48,017 nucleotides of DNA from Clostridia bacterium (lineage in GTDB: Bacteria; Bacillota; Clostridia; Christensenellales; Aristaeellaceae): NCBI GenBank assembly GCA_017481825.1, contig JAFUOR010000101.1:1-48017 (forward strand). Direction: 5' to 3'. Shown here one piece after another: positions 32,187 to 39,851 of this stretch. The first letter of the stretch is position 1. The number at the start of each line of letters is the position of its first letter. A program made the translations under genes and the position numbers. Under the pieces are notes generated by a model. It ran no database searches. It was not told the origin of the DNA and saw nothing but the letters and a program-made list of their open reading frames with translations.

Positions 32187-32720
32187 ATGGATATGCTTCA
32201 AGCCATCCTCAGCCGCCGTAGCGTTCGGTTGTATACGGATGATCCCATCCCCGAGGACACGCTGCACAGCATCCTCTGCGCCGGGCTCGCAGCGGCGTCA
32301 AGCAAGAACCGCAGACCCTGGGAATTCGTGGTCGTGCGTGACCGTCATGTGCTGGATCAGCTCTGCGACTGCCGCGTCGGCGCGGCGAATCTGCTGGGCA
32401 AGTGCAGCATCGCCATCGTGGTCTGCGCGGACGCCGATCTGGTGGACGTATGGGTCGAGGACTGCGGCTCTGCCATGACGCAGATGCACCTGATGGCAGA
32501 TGCGCTTGGCGTGGGCAGCTGCTGGCTGCAGGTACGCCTGCGTCAGGCCGCCGATGGGCGGGACGCGCAGTCCGTCGTACGCGGGGTGCTGGGCATCCCG
32601 GAAAAGTATGGCGTGATGGCCATCCTCACCCTTGGCATGCCTGCAAGCCATCCCGAGCCCCATGCGCAGGAGACGCTCCCCTGGCACAAGGTTCACCATG
32701 ATCGATTCAGCAAGGAGTAA
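32187..32720 (+). CDS. Nitroreductase family protein
   Basis: FMN-dependent nitroreductase fold, 177 residues. The N-terminal SRRSVRLYTDDPIPEDTL and SSKNRRPWEFVVV are the FMN-contacting blocks; AMTQMHLMADALGVGSCW marks the dimer helix, and the C-terminal half ends with LGIPEKYGVMAILTLG. The substrate is not predictable. ATG 32187 has GGAGGT 6 nt upstream. It lies 5 nt upstream of the histidine phosphatase gene, so the two are co-transcribed, perhaps together with araA through the weak hairpin. Confidence 0.9.
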   Translation: MDMLQAILSRRSVRLYTDDPIPEDTLHSILCAGLAAASSKNRRPWEFVVVRDRHVLDQLCDCRVGAANLLGKCSIAIVVCADADLVDVWVEDCGSAMTQMHLMADALGVGSCWLQVRLRQAADGRDAQSVVRGVLGIPEKYGVMAILTLGMPASHPEPHAQETLPWHKVHHDRFSKE

Positions 32721-32725
32721 CGCAT

Positions 32726-33481
32726 ATGAAGCTGATGTTTGTCCGCCATGCGGAGCCGGATTACAAGCATGATTCCCTGACCGTGAAGGGGCACCGGGAG
32801 GCTGAGCTGCTCTCCCGCCGCCTGAGCAAGCTGGACGTGAAGGCCTTTTATACCTCCCCGCTTGGACGTGCGCGGGAGACGGGGCGCTATACCCTTGAAA
32901 AGGTCGGGCGCGAGGCGGAGGTGCTGCCCTGGCTGGCTGAATTCCGCGGACGCAGCATCGACCCGGAGAACGGTCATCACCGCATCCCGTGGGATTACAA
33001 GCCATCCATCTGGATGCCCCGCAAGAAGCTGCGCAACATGGACACCTGGCTTGACGACCCGCTGATGACACAGGGCAATGTGCAGGACATCTGGCGGGAG
33101 ACTACCGAGGGCCTCGACGCTCTGTTGGCGCAGCATGGGTACATCCGCGACGGGCACATCTACCGCGTGGAGGATAACCGTCCTGACACGCTGGTGCTGT
33201 TCTGCCATTTTGGCATCATGATGGCCTGCCTGAGCCACCTTATCGGCATCACGCCCATGAACCTCTGGCATGGCTTTTCCACCCAGCCCTCCAGCGTGAC
33301 CACGGTGATCACCGAGGAGCGCGTCAAGGGCGAGGTCGCATGGCGGTGTATGCAGCTGGGCGATCTGAGCCACCTGTATGCAGCGGACGAACGCTACTCC
33401 ACGGCGGCGCTGTTCCCAGAGTGCTACACGGGCATCGACAGCACCAATCCGCCAGAGTGGAAGGAATTAGGTTACGAGTAA
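32726..33481 (+). CDS. Histidine phosphatase (phosphoglycerate mutase-like) family protein
   Basis: A 251-residue member of the histidine phosphatase superfamily. The phospho-accepting motif is FVRHAEPDY (H8), with the second active His in LFCHFGIMM and Arg in TSPLGRARET. It is therefore probably a phosphatase, not a cofactor-dependent glycolytic mutase, since the mutase-specific regions are lacking. The substrate is unknown. AAGGAG lies 8 nt before ATG 32726, inside the end of the nitroreductase gene. Its stop shares a base with the exodeoxyribonuclease start. Confidence 0.88.
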   Translation: MKLMFVRHAEPDYKHDSLTVKGHREAELLSRRLSKLDVKAFYTSPLGRARETGRYTLEKVGREAEVLPWLAEFRGRSIDPENGHHRIPWDYKPSIWMPRKKLRNMDTWLDDPLMTQGNVQDIWRETTEGLDALLAQHGYIRDGHIYRVEDNRPDTLVLFCHFGIMMACLSHLIGITPMNLWHGFSTQPSSVTTVITEERVKGEVAWRCMQLGDLSHLYAADERYSTAALFPECYTGIDSTNPPEWKELGYE

Positions 33482-34218
33482 TGAAAATCATCACATGGAA
33501 CGTCAACGGCTTCCGCTCGCTGATGAACCGCAGCTTCCTGGATACCTTCAACGCCCTGGACGCCGATGTATACTGCCTGCAGGAAACCAAGCTGCAGGAG
33601 GGGCAGGGCGGCATTGATGTACCTGGCTTTCACCAGTATTGGAACTACGCTGAGCGCAAGGGATACTCCGGCACGGCCGTGCTGACGCTGCGGGAGCCTG
33701 CGGGCGCTTACTGCGGCATCGGCAGCGAGGCCTTCGATGCGGAGGGGCGCGTGATCACCGCAGATTACGGCAGCTTCTACCTCGTCAACTGCTATGCCCC
33801 CAACGTCGGACTTGATCTTTCCCGTCTGGAGGAGCGCACAGCATGGGATGCAGCGCTGCTGGCTTTCCTTAAAGCCCTTGACTGCGAGAAGCCCGTCATC
33901 CTCTGCGGTGATCTGAACGCCGCCTATAACGATGCCGACCTGAACGGCAAGGCGCAGGGCATGCAGGTAGCAGGCTACACCCAAACAGAGCGCAGCGGGC
34001 TGACAGCTATCCTTTCCAGCGGCTTTGTTGATGCATACAGGCACTTCCATCCCAACGAAAAGGCCGGCGCCTTTGCATACCGCAGAGGCATCCGGGCCGT
34101 GGGCATGGATTATTTCCTTGTTTCCGAGCGGCTGATGGAACGCATCGCCGATGTGCGTGTGCATAACCGCGTGCGCGGTTCGGATCACTGGCCGATGGAG
34201 CTGATCCTCCGTGAATAA
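33481..34218 (+). CDS. xth: Exodeoxyribonuclease III (AP endonuclease)
   Basis: ExoIII/ExoA-type base-excision repair nuclease, 245 residues, acting on abasic DNA. The endonuclease/exonuclease/phosphatase fold shows ITWNVNGFRS, LQETKLQ (metal Glu), NCYAPN, CGDLNAAYNDADL and the C-terminal catalytic GSDHWP. ATG 33481 overlaps the upstream stop as TAATG and gives the normal N-terminus MKIITWNVNG; the frame is open further upstream but in the previous gene. The ribosome site is weak, consistent with translational coupling. It is the last gene of the run, followed by a terminator. Confidence 0.95.
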   Translation: MKIITWNVNGFRSLMNRSFLDTFNALDADVYCLQETKLQEGQGGIDVPGFHQYWNYAERKGYSGTAVLTLREPAGAYCGIGSEAFDAEGRVITADYGSFYLVNCYAPNVGLDLSRLEERTAWDAALLAFLKALDCEKPVILCGDLNAAYNDADLNGKAQGMQVAGYTQTERSGLTAILSSGFVDAYRHFHPNEKAGAFAYRRGIRAVGMDYFLVSERLMERIADVRVHNRVRGSDHWPMELILRE

Positions 34219-34222
34219 GAAA

Positions 34223-34248
34223 GCCGGGCAGGAACTCCTGTCCGGTTT
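34223..34248. terminator. Bidirectional terminator between xth and aph-like genes
   Basis: CCGGGCAGG pairs with CCTGTCCGG (one G-T) followed by TTT on the plus strand; on the minus strand CTTTCTTATT follows. Confidence 0.65.
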
Positions 34249-34254
34249 CGCTTG

Positions 34255-35040
34255 TCAGCACAATTCGTCAAGCAGCGAGTAATAGCGCAGCCTGTCCTCA
34301 TCCGGCTGCACGCCCAGCGCATCAAAGAGCAGCCGCCGATCAAATCCGCGCTTTTTCCCACCAAAGACGCCCGTGGTGTTCGCCCACATGCTCCAAAGAC
34401 CTTTTTCAATGTCGATCCACTTATCCGCCACGCCCGAAAGACCAATGTCGATAAAGCCCGTCAAGCCCTTGTCACTGGCGAAGATGTTCGGCAGACAGTA
34501 ATCGCCATGGGAAAGGACGAGCTCCTCCACAGGGCGGTTTTTAACCAGCCAGTCAAAGAGATGCGCAGGAGACCGGAAGCCTTTCGGGCCATAGGTTTCC
34601 GGCTGAGCGGCCTGCTCCGGAGTGATCCAGCCGCCGCGCAGACCTTCTTCGATTTCGATGAACTTCCTGTCCAGCGTACGGTTGGTGGGACAACCGGCGA
34701 TATCCACCGACCACAGGTGACGCAGACCTTCCGCCACAAGCTCCGCCAGGCGGTGCTGATCATTAAGGATGGCCTCATCGCACAGAACCTTGCCCGACAT
34801 GCGGGTCATCAGCAGATAGCGCATGCCATCCACATGGTCGGCAGCGATGATTTCCGGCACAGGGAGCCTCCCCTGCAGCCAGGACAACATGTAGAATTCG
34901 TTGCCGGAAACGTTGCAATCGCCCTGAACCTTCAGCACGCGGTCAGGAAACATCATCACCTGGGCGTCAGAGCAGCCGATGCTGTCCAGGGAAAAGGCGC
35001 TGTCAGGCAGGTGCTTGCGGATAGATTCAGGGAGCAGCAT
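34255..35040 (-). CDS. APH(3')-like aminoglycoside O-phosphotransferase
   Basis: Phosphotransferase of 261 residues, close to the 264 of APH(3')-type kinases. Motifs are in order: the ATP-binding Lys in DRVLKVQG, catalytic loop LSHGDYCLPNIF with Asp and Asn, DFG-equivalent GFIDIGLSGVADKW, and the family C-terminus YYSLLDELC. The family phosphorylates the 3'-OH of kanamycin-type drugs; whether this gene confers resistance is unknown. ATG 35040 has GGAGG 8 nt upstream and a sigma-A promoter lies before it. Base usage looks like its neighbours and no mobile element is near, which argues for a resident gene. Confidence 0.85.
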   Translation of the reverse strand: MLLPESIRKHLPDSAFSLDSIGCSDAQVMMFPDRVLKVQGDCNVSGNEFYMLSWLQGRLPVPEIIAADHVDGMRYLLMTRMSGKVLCDEAILNDQHRLAELVAEGLRHLWSVDIAGCPTNRTLDRKFIEIEEGLRGGWITPEQAAQPETYGPKGFRSPAHLFDWLVKNRPVEELVLSHGDYCLPNIFASDKGLTGFIDIGLSGVADKWIDIEKGLWSMWANTTGVFGGKKRGFDRRLLFDALGVQPDEDRLRYYSLLDELC

Positions 35041-35071
35041 GGCATGATCCTCCGTGGATTTCGTTGGGCTG

Positions 35072-35101
35072 ATTATAGCACAGAGACGCCCACAGCGTCA
35101 A
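35072..35101 (-). promoter_or_regulatory. Sigma-A promoter of aph-like gene
   Basis: Minus strand: TTGACG (35096-35101), 18 nt, TATAAT (35072-35077). Confidence 0.75.
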
Positions 35102-35109
35102 ATCTCCCC

Positions 35110-35138
35110 TTGCGCTCCGCCTGCGCATGTGGTAATAT
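35110..35138 (+). promoter_or_regulatory. Sigma-A promoter of DUF1292 genes
   Basis: TTGCGC (35110-35115), 17 nt, TAATAT (35133-35138). It is back to back with the aph-like promoter, with 8 nt between the -35 elements. Confidence 0.6.
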
Positions 35139-35182
35139 AATAATGGCAGATATCCCAAATGATCACAAGGAGGAGCATTCCC

Positions 35183-35518
35183 ATGACCGATATCAACAAC
35201 ACCCCTGAGCTGAACGAAGAAGAGTATGAAGACGTGGTCGTGATGACCGACGACGAAGGCAACGAGTATGTTTACGACATCGCCGCCCGCATTGAGAAGA
35301 ACGACAATGAGTACGTCGTGCTGGTGCCTCAGGATGAGGAGGACGACGAGGTTGTGATCCTCAAATCCGTGCTGGTAGACGATGAGACCGAGGAGTTCGT
35401 CGCCGAAGAAGACGAGTCCGTCACCGATGAGGTTTTCGAAGAGTTCAAGCAACTCTTCGCTGAGGAGTACAACTTCACCGACGAGGACGAAGACGCGATG
35501 TTCACCGACGCGGAGTAA
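35183..35518 (+). CDS. DUF1292 family protein (first copy)
   Basis: A very acidic 111-residue protein of the DUF1292 (YrzB-like) family; about a third of residues are Asp or Glu. The family core TDDEGNEYVYDIAARIEKND and YVVLVPQDEEDDEVVILK is seen at about residues 21-60, followed by an acidic tail. Function unknown. ATG 35183 follows AAGGAGG by 9 nt. The second copy starts 27 nt after its stop. In many Firmicutes one DUF1292 gene lies near ruvX; here there are two and no such context. Confidence 0.87.
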   Translation: MTDINNTPELNEEEYEDVVVMTDDEGNEYVYDIAARIEKNDNEYVVLVPQDEEDDEVVILKSVLVDDETEEFVAEEDESVTDEVFEEFKQLFAEEYNFTDEDEDAMFTDAE

Positions 35519-35545
35519 TGTGCCGAGCATTGGAGGTAAACGCCC

Positions 35546-35842
35546 ATGTACGAGCTGGATGAAGACAGCATCATCACCCTGACGGACGATCAGGGCAACG
35601 ACATTGACTTCCTGCTGCTGGACGTTGTAGAATACAACGAAAAGGACTATATGGTGCTTCTTCCCCTGGCTGACGATGAAGGCAGCGAGGAGGACGAGGT
35701 GCTGATCCTGCAGGTGGATAAGGAAGAAGAGGGCGAAATCTACCAGAGCGTTGAAGATGAAACGACGCTCCAGGCGGTGCTCGACCTGTTTGAGAAGTCC
35801 CTGCCCGTTGAGGAAGACGAGGACGCCCCCGGGGAAAACTGA
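35546..35842 (+). CDS. DUF1292 family protein (second copy)
   Basis: A 98-residue acidic DUF1292 protein that aligns by eye to the preceding one: LTDDQGNDIDFLLLDVVEYN and YMVLLPLADDEGSEEDEVL correspond to the core of the first copy. It lacks the long N-terminal extension. GGAGGT lies 8 nt before ATG 35546. The pair looks like an old tandem duplication, as the two are well diverged. A near-perfect terminator follows. Confidence 0.87.
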   Translation: MYELDEDSIITLTDDQGNDIDFLLLDVVEYNEKDYMVLLPLADDEGSEEDEVLILQVDKEEEGEIYQSVEDETTLQAVLDLFEKSLPVEEDEDAPGEN

Positions 35843-35850
35843 CGCCACGC

Positions 35851-35879
35851 AGCGCCGGATCATGTGATCCGGCGCTTTT
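35851..35879 (+). terminator. Terminator of DUF1292 genes
   Basis: AGCGCCGGATCA pairs with TGATCCGGCGCT around a tiny loop, then TTT. Confidence 0.85.
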
Positions 35880-35889
35880 CCTATGCATG

Positions 35890-35926
35890 AAAAAGGCGGA
35901 CATGCCCTCAACCGGGTATGTCCGCC
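35890..35926 (-). terminator. Terminator of S41 peptidase gene
   Basis: Minus strand: GGCGGACAT and ATGTCCGCC around a 14-nt loop, then five T. Confidence 0.85.
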
Positions 35927-35939
35927 GCTGTATGTCATG

Positions 35940-37187
35940 TTACTTCGCCATTTTCTGCTGCATCACTTCAAGGGCCCTGGCCAGCTGCGGATCGGCCAGA
36001 TCGCCGAATTCGTACATGCCATTGTCGCCCTGGGGCAGCGGGATTTCCACATCGGGCGTGATGCCTACGTTGTGCACGGCATTGCCGTTGGGCGTGTAGT
36101 ACTGCGCGATGGTCATCTGCATGCCAGCGCCGTCCTCCATGGGAACGACGGTCTGCACGATGCCCTTGCCGTAGCTCTGCACACCCACGATGGTGGCGTC
36201 CGCACGATCCTTAAGTGCGCCTGCGAGAATCTCGGAGGAGGAAGCACTGTTTTCGTTCATCAGGACCACCAGCGGAACCTCCAGCTTGCCCGCCGTCGTG
36301 CGGTAGTACTCGCGTGTTCCATCCTTGTACTCCAGATAGCAAAGCGTCCCCTTCTCCAGGAAGATATCCGCGATGGTCTCCGCATCCTCGACCCAGCCGC
36401 CGGGATTGTCGCGCAGGTCGATGATGAAGGACTTTGCGCCCTGCTCGGTAAGGGCCGCCACGGCCGCCTCAAACTTCTCGCCGCAGTCGCCTGCGAACTC
36501 GTAGAGGTAGATGTAGCCGATGTCCTCGGTCAGCATACCGTAATCCAGGCGGTTGACGGTAATCTGGGTGCGCACGAGGGTGTACTCCATCTCCTCCGTG
36601 CCTCGCAGGAAAACCACCTTGACCTCTGTGCCGGGCGTGCCGCGCATGATATCGACAGCGTCGTTGACGGTGGCGGAATTGACGTAGAGGTCTTCCACCT
36701 TGTAGAGGATATCGCCCTTCTGAACGCCAGCCTCACGGGCGGGGCCGTTGTCAAACACGCGGCTGATGGTGCACAGGCCCGTCAGGTAGGACGTGCTGAT
36801 CTGGATACCGATGCCGGCATACTCACCCTCGTCCTCCTCCCACAGCGCTGCATATTCTTCAGGCGTGTAGTAAAAGGTATAGGGATCGCCAAGACCCAGC
36901 AGCAGGCCATTGGCTGCGCCGTCCAGCATGTCCTGAACCTCGTACTCCTCAAAGTAGCCCAGTTCCACCATGTCCATGAGTTCCAGGAGGGTATCGAACT
37001 GCTTGTAGCGCTCGTATTCCTCGCGGGAGATGGTCACGGTATCGCCGCTGTCACCACTGATGGTGCTTGCCGATGTATCGGCGGTGGGGAGCATGCTGCT
37101 CAGATTCAGATCCGGCAGATAGGCACAGCCTGTCAGCAGGCATGCTGTGAGCAGCAGACTCATAAGCAGCACAATCTTTTTCTTCAT
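35940..37187 (-). CDS. S41 family C-terminal processing peptidase, lipoprotein
   Basis: A CtpA/CtpB-type peptidase of 415 residues. The signal peptide ends in a lipobox LLTGC with Cys 21, so it should be a lipoprotein on the outer face of the membrane. A helical N-terminal part (about 50-125) is followed by a PDZ domain (about 125-215; GIGIQISTS, GPAREAGVQKGDILYKV) and the S41 catalytic domain with Ser in NENSASSSEILAGAL (near residue 311) and Lys in GVQSYGKGIVQT. CtpB-type enzymes cut signalling proteins in sporulation; the target here is unknown. It begins 21 nt after the CdaR-type regulator gene. Confidence 0.93.
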   Translation of the reverse strand: MKKKIVLLMSLLLTACLLTGCAYLPDLNLSSMLPTADTSASTISGDSGDTVTISREEYERYKQFDTLLELMDMVELGYFEEYEVQDMLDGAANGLLLGLGDPYTFYYTPEEYAALWEEDEGEYAGIGIQISTSYLTGLCTISRVFDNGPAREAGVQKGDILYKVEDLYVNSATVNDAVDIMRGTPGTEVKVVFLRGTEEMEYTLVRTQITVNRLDYGMLTEDIGYIYLYEFAGDCGEKFEAAVAALTEQGAKSFIIDLRDNPGGWVEDAETIADIFLEKGTLCYLEYKDGTREYYRTTAGKLEVPLVVLMNENSASSSEILAGALKDRADATIVGVQSYGKGIVQTVVPMEDGAGMQMTIAQYYTPNGNAVHNVGITPDVEIPLPQGDNGMYEFGDLADPQLARALEVMQQKMAK

Positions 37188-37208
37188 AGGCTTGACCTCC
37201 TCTACTGA

Positions 37209-38264
37209 TCAGGACTTGCGATTGGGGCGCTCGCCGCTGACCTTTTTGAGTTCCATCAGAATCTTGAACGTCACCGCGTCCTCAAAGGAGCGCAGATCAA
37301 GGCCCGTCTGACGCTGCACCTTATCCAGGCGGTACACCAGCGTGTTGCGGTGGATGTACAGCTGACGCGCGGTATCGGACAGGTTCAGATCCTTCTTGAA
37401 GAACATGTCGATGGTGTAGAGCATCTCCTCATTGAACAGGCGCTGATTCTTGCGGTTGAAGAGCATGCTGTGATAGGACGCGCTGATATCCTGAGGCAGC
37501 TCCATCAGGAAGCGCTCGAGAATCAGGCGGGTATAAACGTAGATGCTCTCCTCGGGCTTGAAGATGCGGCCCACCTCAATTGCACGGCGCGCCTCGGTGT
37601 AGCTTTCCCTGAGATCCTCAATGCTATGACGGCTGCGGCCGATGCCCACCGTCATCTGATGCGCCGTCTCGCCCATCAGCGTCTCCTGCAGGGCCTGTGC
37701 AAACTGCATCAGCTCCTCGACCGCGTCATCCTCCGAGACATCCTTGAGCAGCACGACGCTGTGGCGGTCCATGTCAATGAGCACATCCTTGTCCTGCATG
37801 GGGGTAATATCCCGCAGCAGATCATAGGCACGCTCGTTATCCGTCTGCACGATGTGGAAGACCATCACGCAGCGCTTGAGATCATTGGGCAGCTGATGCT
37901 CATGGCTGAGGGCCTCCAGCTCGCTGCCGGTAAGCTCCCCGCGCAGCGCACGGCGATACACATCAAAGCTGTTCTCCGTGTGATTGTCCACCGCTGCATC
38001 CATGGATTTCACCAGCGCGGCCGCCAGTGTCAGCACATCGCGCGCGCCGGGATGATCCGCGTGGCAGGTCAGCACCAGACGGCTCTTGGGCACGGACAGG
38101 TACAGATCCCGCTCATGCTGATGCACCACGCCTTCCCTGAGCGTCGCCAGCGCGGCAGTCTGGCTCATGGTGAGGGCGTCATGATCGGCGTCCAGCACCG
38201 ATACGGGCATGGAAAGCTGGGATAAGATATTCTCTACATGCTCCTGCAAATGCTTATCGTTCAA
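37209..38264 (-). CDS. CdaR/PucR-type transcriptional regulator
   Basis: A 351-residue regulator. The middle is a GGDEF-related CdaR region (about 110-260; HQMTVGIGRSRHSIEDLR), and the C-terminal PucR helix-turn-helix is NLSDTARQLYIHRNTLVYRL, followed by DKVQRQTGLDLRSFEDA. Such proteins respond to small metabolites such as sugar acids or purine products. The start is probably TTG 38264, 10 nt after AAAGGAG; upstream codons lie before that site. It is co-directional with, and 21 nt from, the S41 peptidase gene, which is an unusual partner. An extended -10 promoter precedes it. Confidence 0.87.
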   Translation of the reverse strand: MNDKHLQEHVENILSQLSMPVSVLDADHDALTMSQTAALATLREGVVHQHERDLYLSVPKSRLVLTCHADHPGARDVLTLAAALVKSMDAAVDNHTENSFDVYRRALRGELTGSELEALSHEHQLPNDLKRCVMVFHIVQTDNERAYDLLRDITPMQDKDVLIDMDRHSVVLLKDVSEDDAVEELMQFAQALQETLMGETAHQMTVGIGRSRHSIEDLRESYTEARRAIEVGRIFKPEESIYVYTRLILERFLMELPQDISASYHSMLFNRKNQRLFNEEMLYTIDMFFKKDLNLSDTARQLYIHRNTLVYRLDKVQRQTGLDLRSFEDAVTFKILMELKKVSGERPNRKS

Positions 38265-38338
38265 AAGAGGAACGCTCCTTTCCTGCTGCTTTTTTTGGGG
38301 GACGCCAGCAGCATGGACGAATGATATTGATTGCATAT

Positions 38339-38367
38339 AGTATACCACAATTCAGGAGGCATGAAAA
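38339..38367 (-). promoter_or_regulatory. Sigma-A promoter of CdaR-type gene
   Basis: Minus strand: TTTTCA (38362-38367), 17 nt, TATACT (38339-38344), with TGG before it giving an extended -10. Confidence 0.6.
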
Positions 38368-38432
38368 GCGTTTTTCGCTCCAAAATGCAAATTTTTTGTG
38401 AATACTTAACAAAAACAGGCGGATTCCGGGAC

Positions 38433-38466
38433 AAAAAAGAGGCTGCCGTATCACTACGACAGCCTC
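38433..38466 (-). terminator. Terminator of MsmK-type ATPase gene
   Basis: Minus strand: a 12-bp stem GAGGCTGTCGTA with TACGGCAGCCTC (one T-G pair) closed by a GTGA tetraloop, then six T. Confidence 0.93.
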
Positions 38467-38488
38467 TGAATCATCTCAGAAGATTCAA

Positions 38489-39637
38489 TTAAGCCTTCTT
38501 GGGAGCGGGCACAGCCTCGGACTCGAGGATGGTGCGGGAGGTCTCCTTGTCGAAGAAGTGCAGGTGGTTGACGTCGAAGGCAACCTTGATCTGCGCGCCG
38601 GCGTTGGTGGTGGTGCGGGCATTCACGCGAGCGATGATGTTGCCCTCCTTGCCGGTGGTGGTCATGTACAGATAGGTCTCGGAGCCCATCTTCTCGGTAA
38701 CTTCAACAGCCACGTCGATGGTAGCATCGGCAGCGTTGGCCAGGAACATCTCGTCGTCGTGGATGTTCTCGGGACGGATGCCCATAACGACCTCACGGCC
38801 AACATAGGACTCGTCGATGAACTTGTCAACCTTGCCCTGAGGCACAACGATCTTGTTGTCGCCGAACACGGCCACGACAGCGTTGTTCTCCTTGCGCAGA
38901 CGAACATCGAAGAAGTTCATCTGGGGAGAGCCGATGAAGCCGGCAACGAACTCGTTGGCGGGATAGTCGTACAGGTTCTGGGGAGTATCCACCTGCTGCA
39001 CAACGCCGTCCTTCATAACCACGATACGGGAAGCCATGGTCATAGCTTCGGTCTGGTCATGGGTAACGTAGATGAAGGTGGTCTGCAGGCGCTGATGGAG
39101 CTTGGTGATCTCGGTACGCATCTGCACACGCAGCTTGGCGTCCAGGTTGGACAGAGGCTCGTCGAACAGGAAGACCTTGGGCTCACGAACGATAGCACGG
39201 CCCAGAGCAACACGCTGACGCTGACCGCCGGACAGAGCCTTGGGCTTACGGTTCAGCAGGTGATCGATGCCCAGAATCTTCGCGGCTTCTTCCACGCGAC
39301 GCTTGATCTCATCCTTGGGGGTCTTGCGCAGCTTCAGACCAAAGGCCATGTTGTCGAACACGGTCATGTGGGGATACAGGGCGTAGTTCTGGAACACCAT
39401 GGCGATGTCGCGATCCTTGGGAGCGACGTCGTTGACCAGCTTCTCGCCGATGTACAGCTCGCCATCGGAGATCTCTTCCAGACCGGCGACCATACGCAGG
39501 GTGGTGGACTTACCGCAGCCGGAGGGACCGACCAGAACGATAAATTCCTTGTCCTTGATGTCCAGGTTGAAGTCGCTGACAGCGGTAACGCCGCCGGCGT
39601 ACACCTTGTAAATGTGCTGCAGGGATACGCTTGCCAT
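38489..39637 (-). CDS. msmK: Carbohydrate ABC transporter ATP-binding protein (UgpC/MsmK/MalK type)
   Basis: Import-type ABC ATPase of 382 residues. Walker [10 protein letters not shown] (near 38-46), Q-loop [11 protein letters not shown], signature [14 protein letters not shown], Walker [13 protein letters not shown] and the H-loop THDQTEAM are intact; the C-terminal OB-type regulatory domain (about 240-370) begins [10 protein letters not shown]. In Firmicutes such a lone ATPase often serves many sugar-binding-protein-dependent importers. That fits here: no permease or binding protein is adjacent, and the gene has its own strong promoter and terminator. GGAGG is 9 nt before ATG 39637. Confidence 0.93.
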   Translation of the reverse strand: MASVSLQHIYKVYAGGVTAVSDFNLDIKDKEFIVLVGPSGCGKSTTLRMVAGLEEISDGELYIGEKLVNDVAPKDRDIAMVFQNYALYPHMTVFDNMAFGLKLRKTPKDEIKRRVEEAAKILGIDHLLNRKPKALSGGQRQRVALGRAIVREPKVFLFDEPLSNLDAKLRVQMRTEITKLHQRLQTTFIYVTHDQTEAMTMASRIVVMKDGVVQQVDTPQNLYDYPANEFVAGFIGSPQMNFFDVRLRKENNAVVAVFGDNKIVVPQGKVDKFIDESYVGREVVMGIRPENIHDDEMFLANAADATIDVAVEVTEKMGSETYLYMTTTGKEGNIIARVNARTTTNAGAQIKVAFDVNHLHFFDKETSRTILESEAVPAPKKA

Positions 39638-39670
39638 AATCCGTTTCCTCCTCTGAAATCTGATAGGCAG

Positions 39671-39750
39671 AATTGTGAATCAGCGCAGCACAGATGTGCA
39701 GGCTCATTTCAACTATGCATATTATAACGGAAAATCCTCAAATTGTGAAT
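39671..39750. repeat. AATTGTGAAT repeats flanking the msmK promoter
   Basis: AATTGTGAAT occurs at 39671-39680 in the leader and at 39741-39750 over the -35, exactly 70 nt apart and in the same orientation. The spacing of about seven helical turns would suit a looping repressor, but two copies of a 10-mer could also be chance in an AT-rich stretch. Confidence 0.35.
39721..39749 (-). promoter_or_regulatory. Sigma-A promoter of msmK
   Basis: Minus strand: TTCACA (39744-39749), 17 nt, TATAAT (39721-39726). Leader about 75 nt. The rest of the gap to the MacB-type gene (39751-39851) shows no hairpin or other clear signal. Confidence 0.8.
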
Positions 39751-39851
39751 TGGCGGCATTGACAATTCTTTTCGGAATTCCTTGTGCAGAATGTATCGTC
39801 CGGGCGGGGGGATGCCAAATTTGCTATCTCCTCTTTGTACAATCTGTCAAA

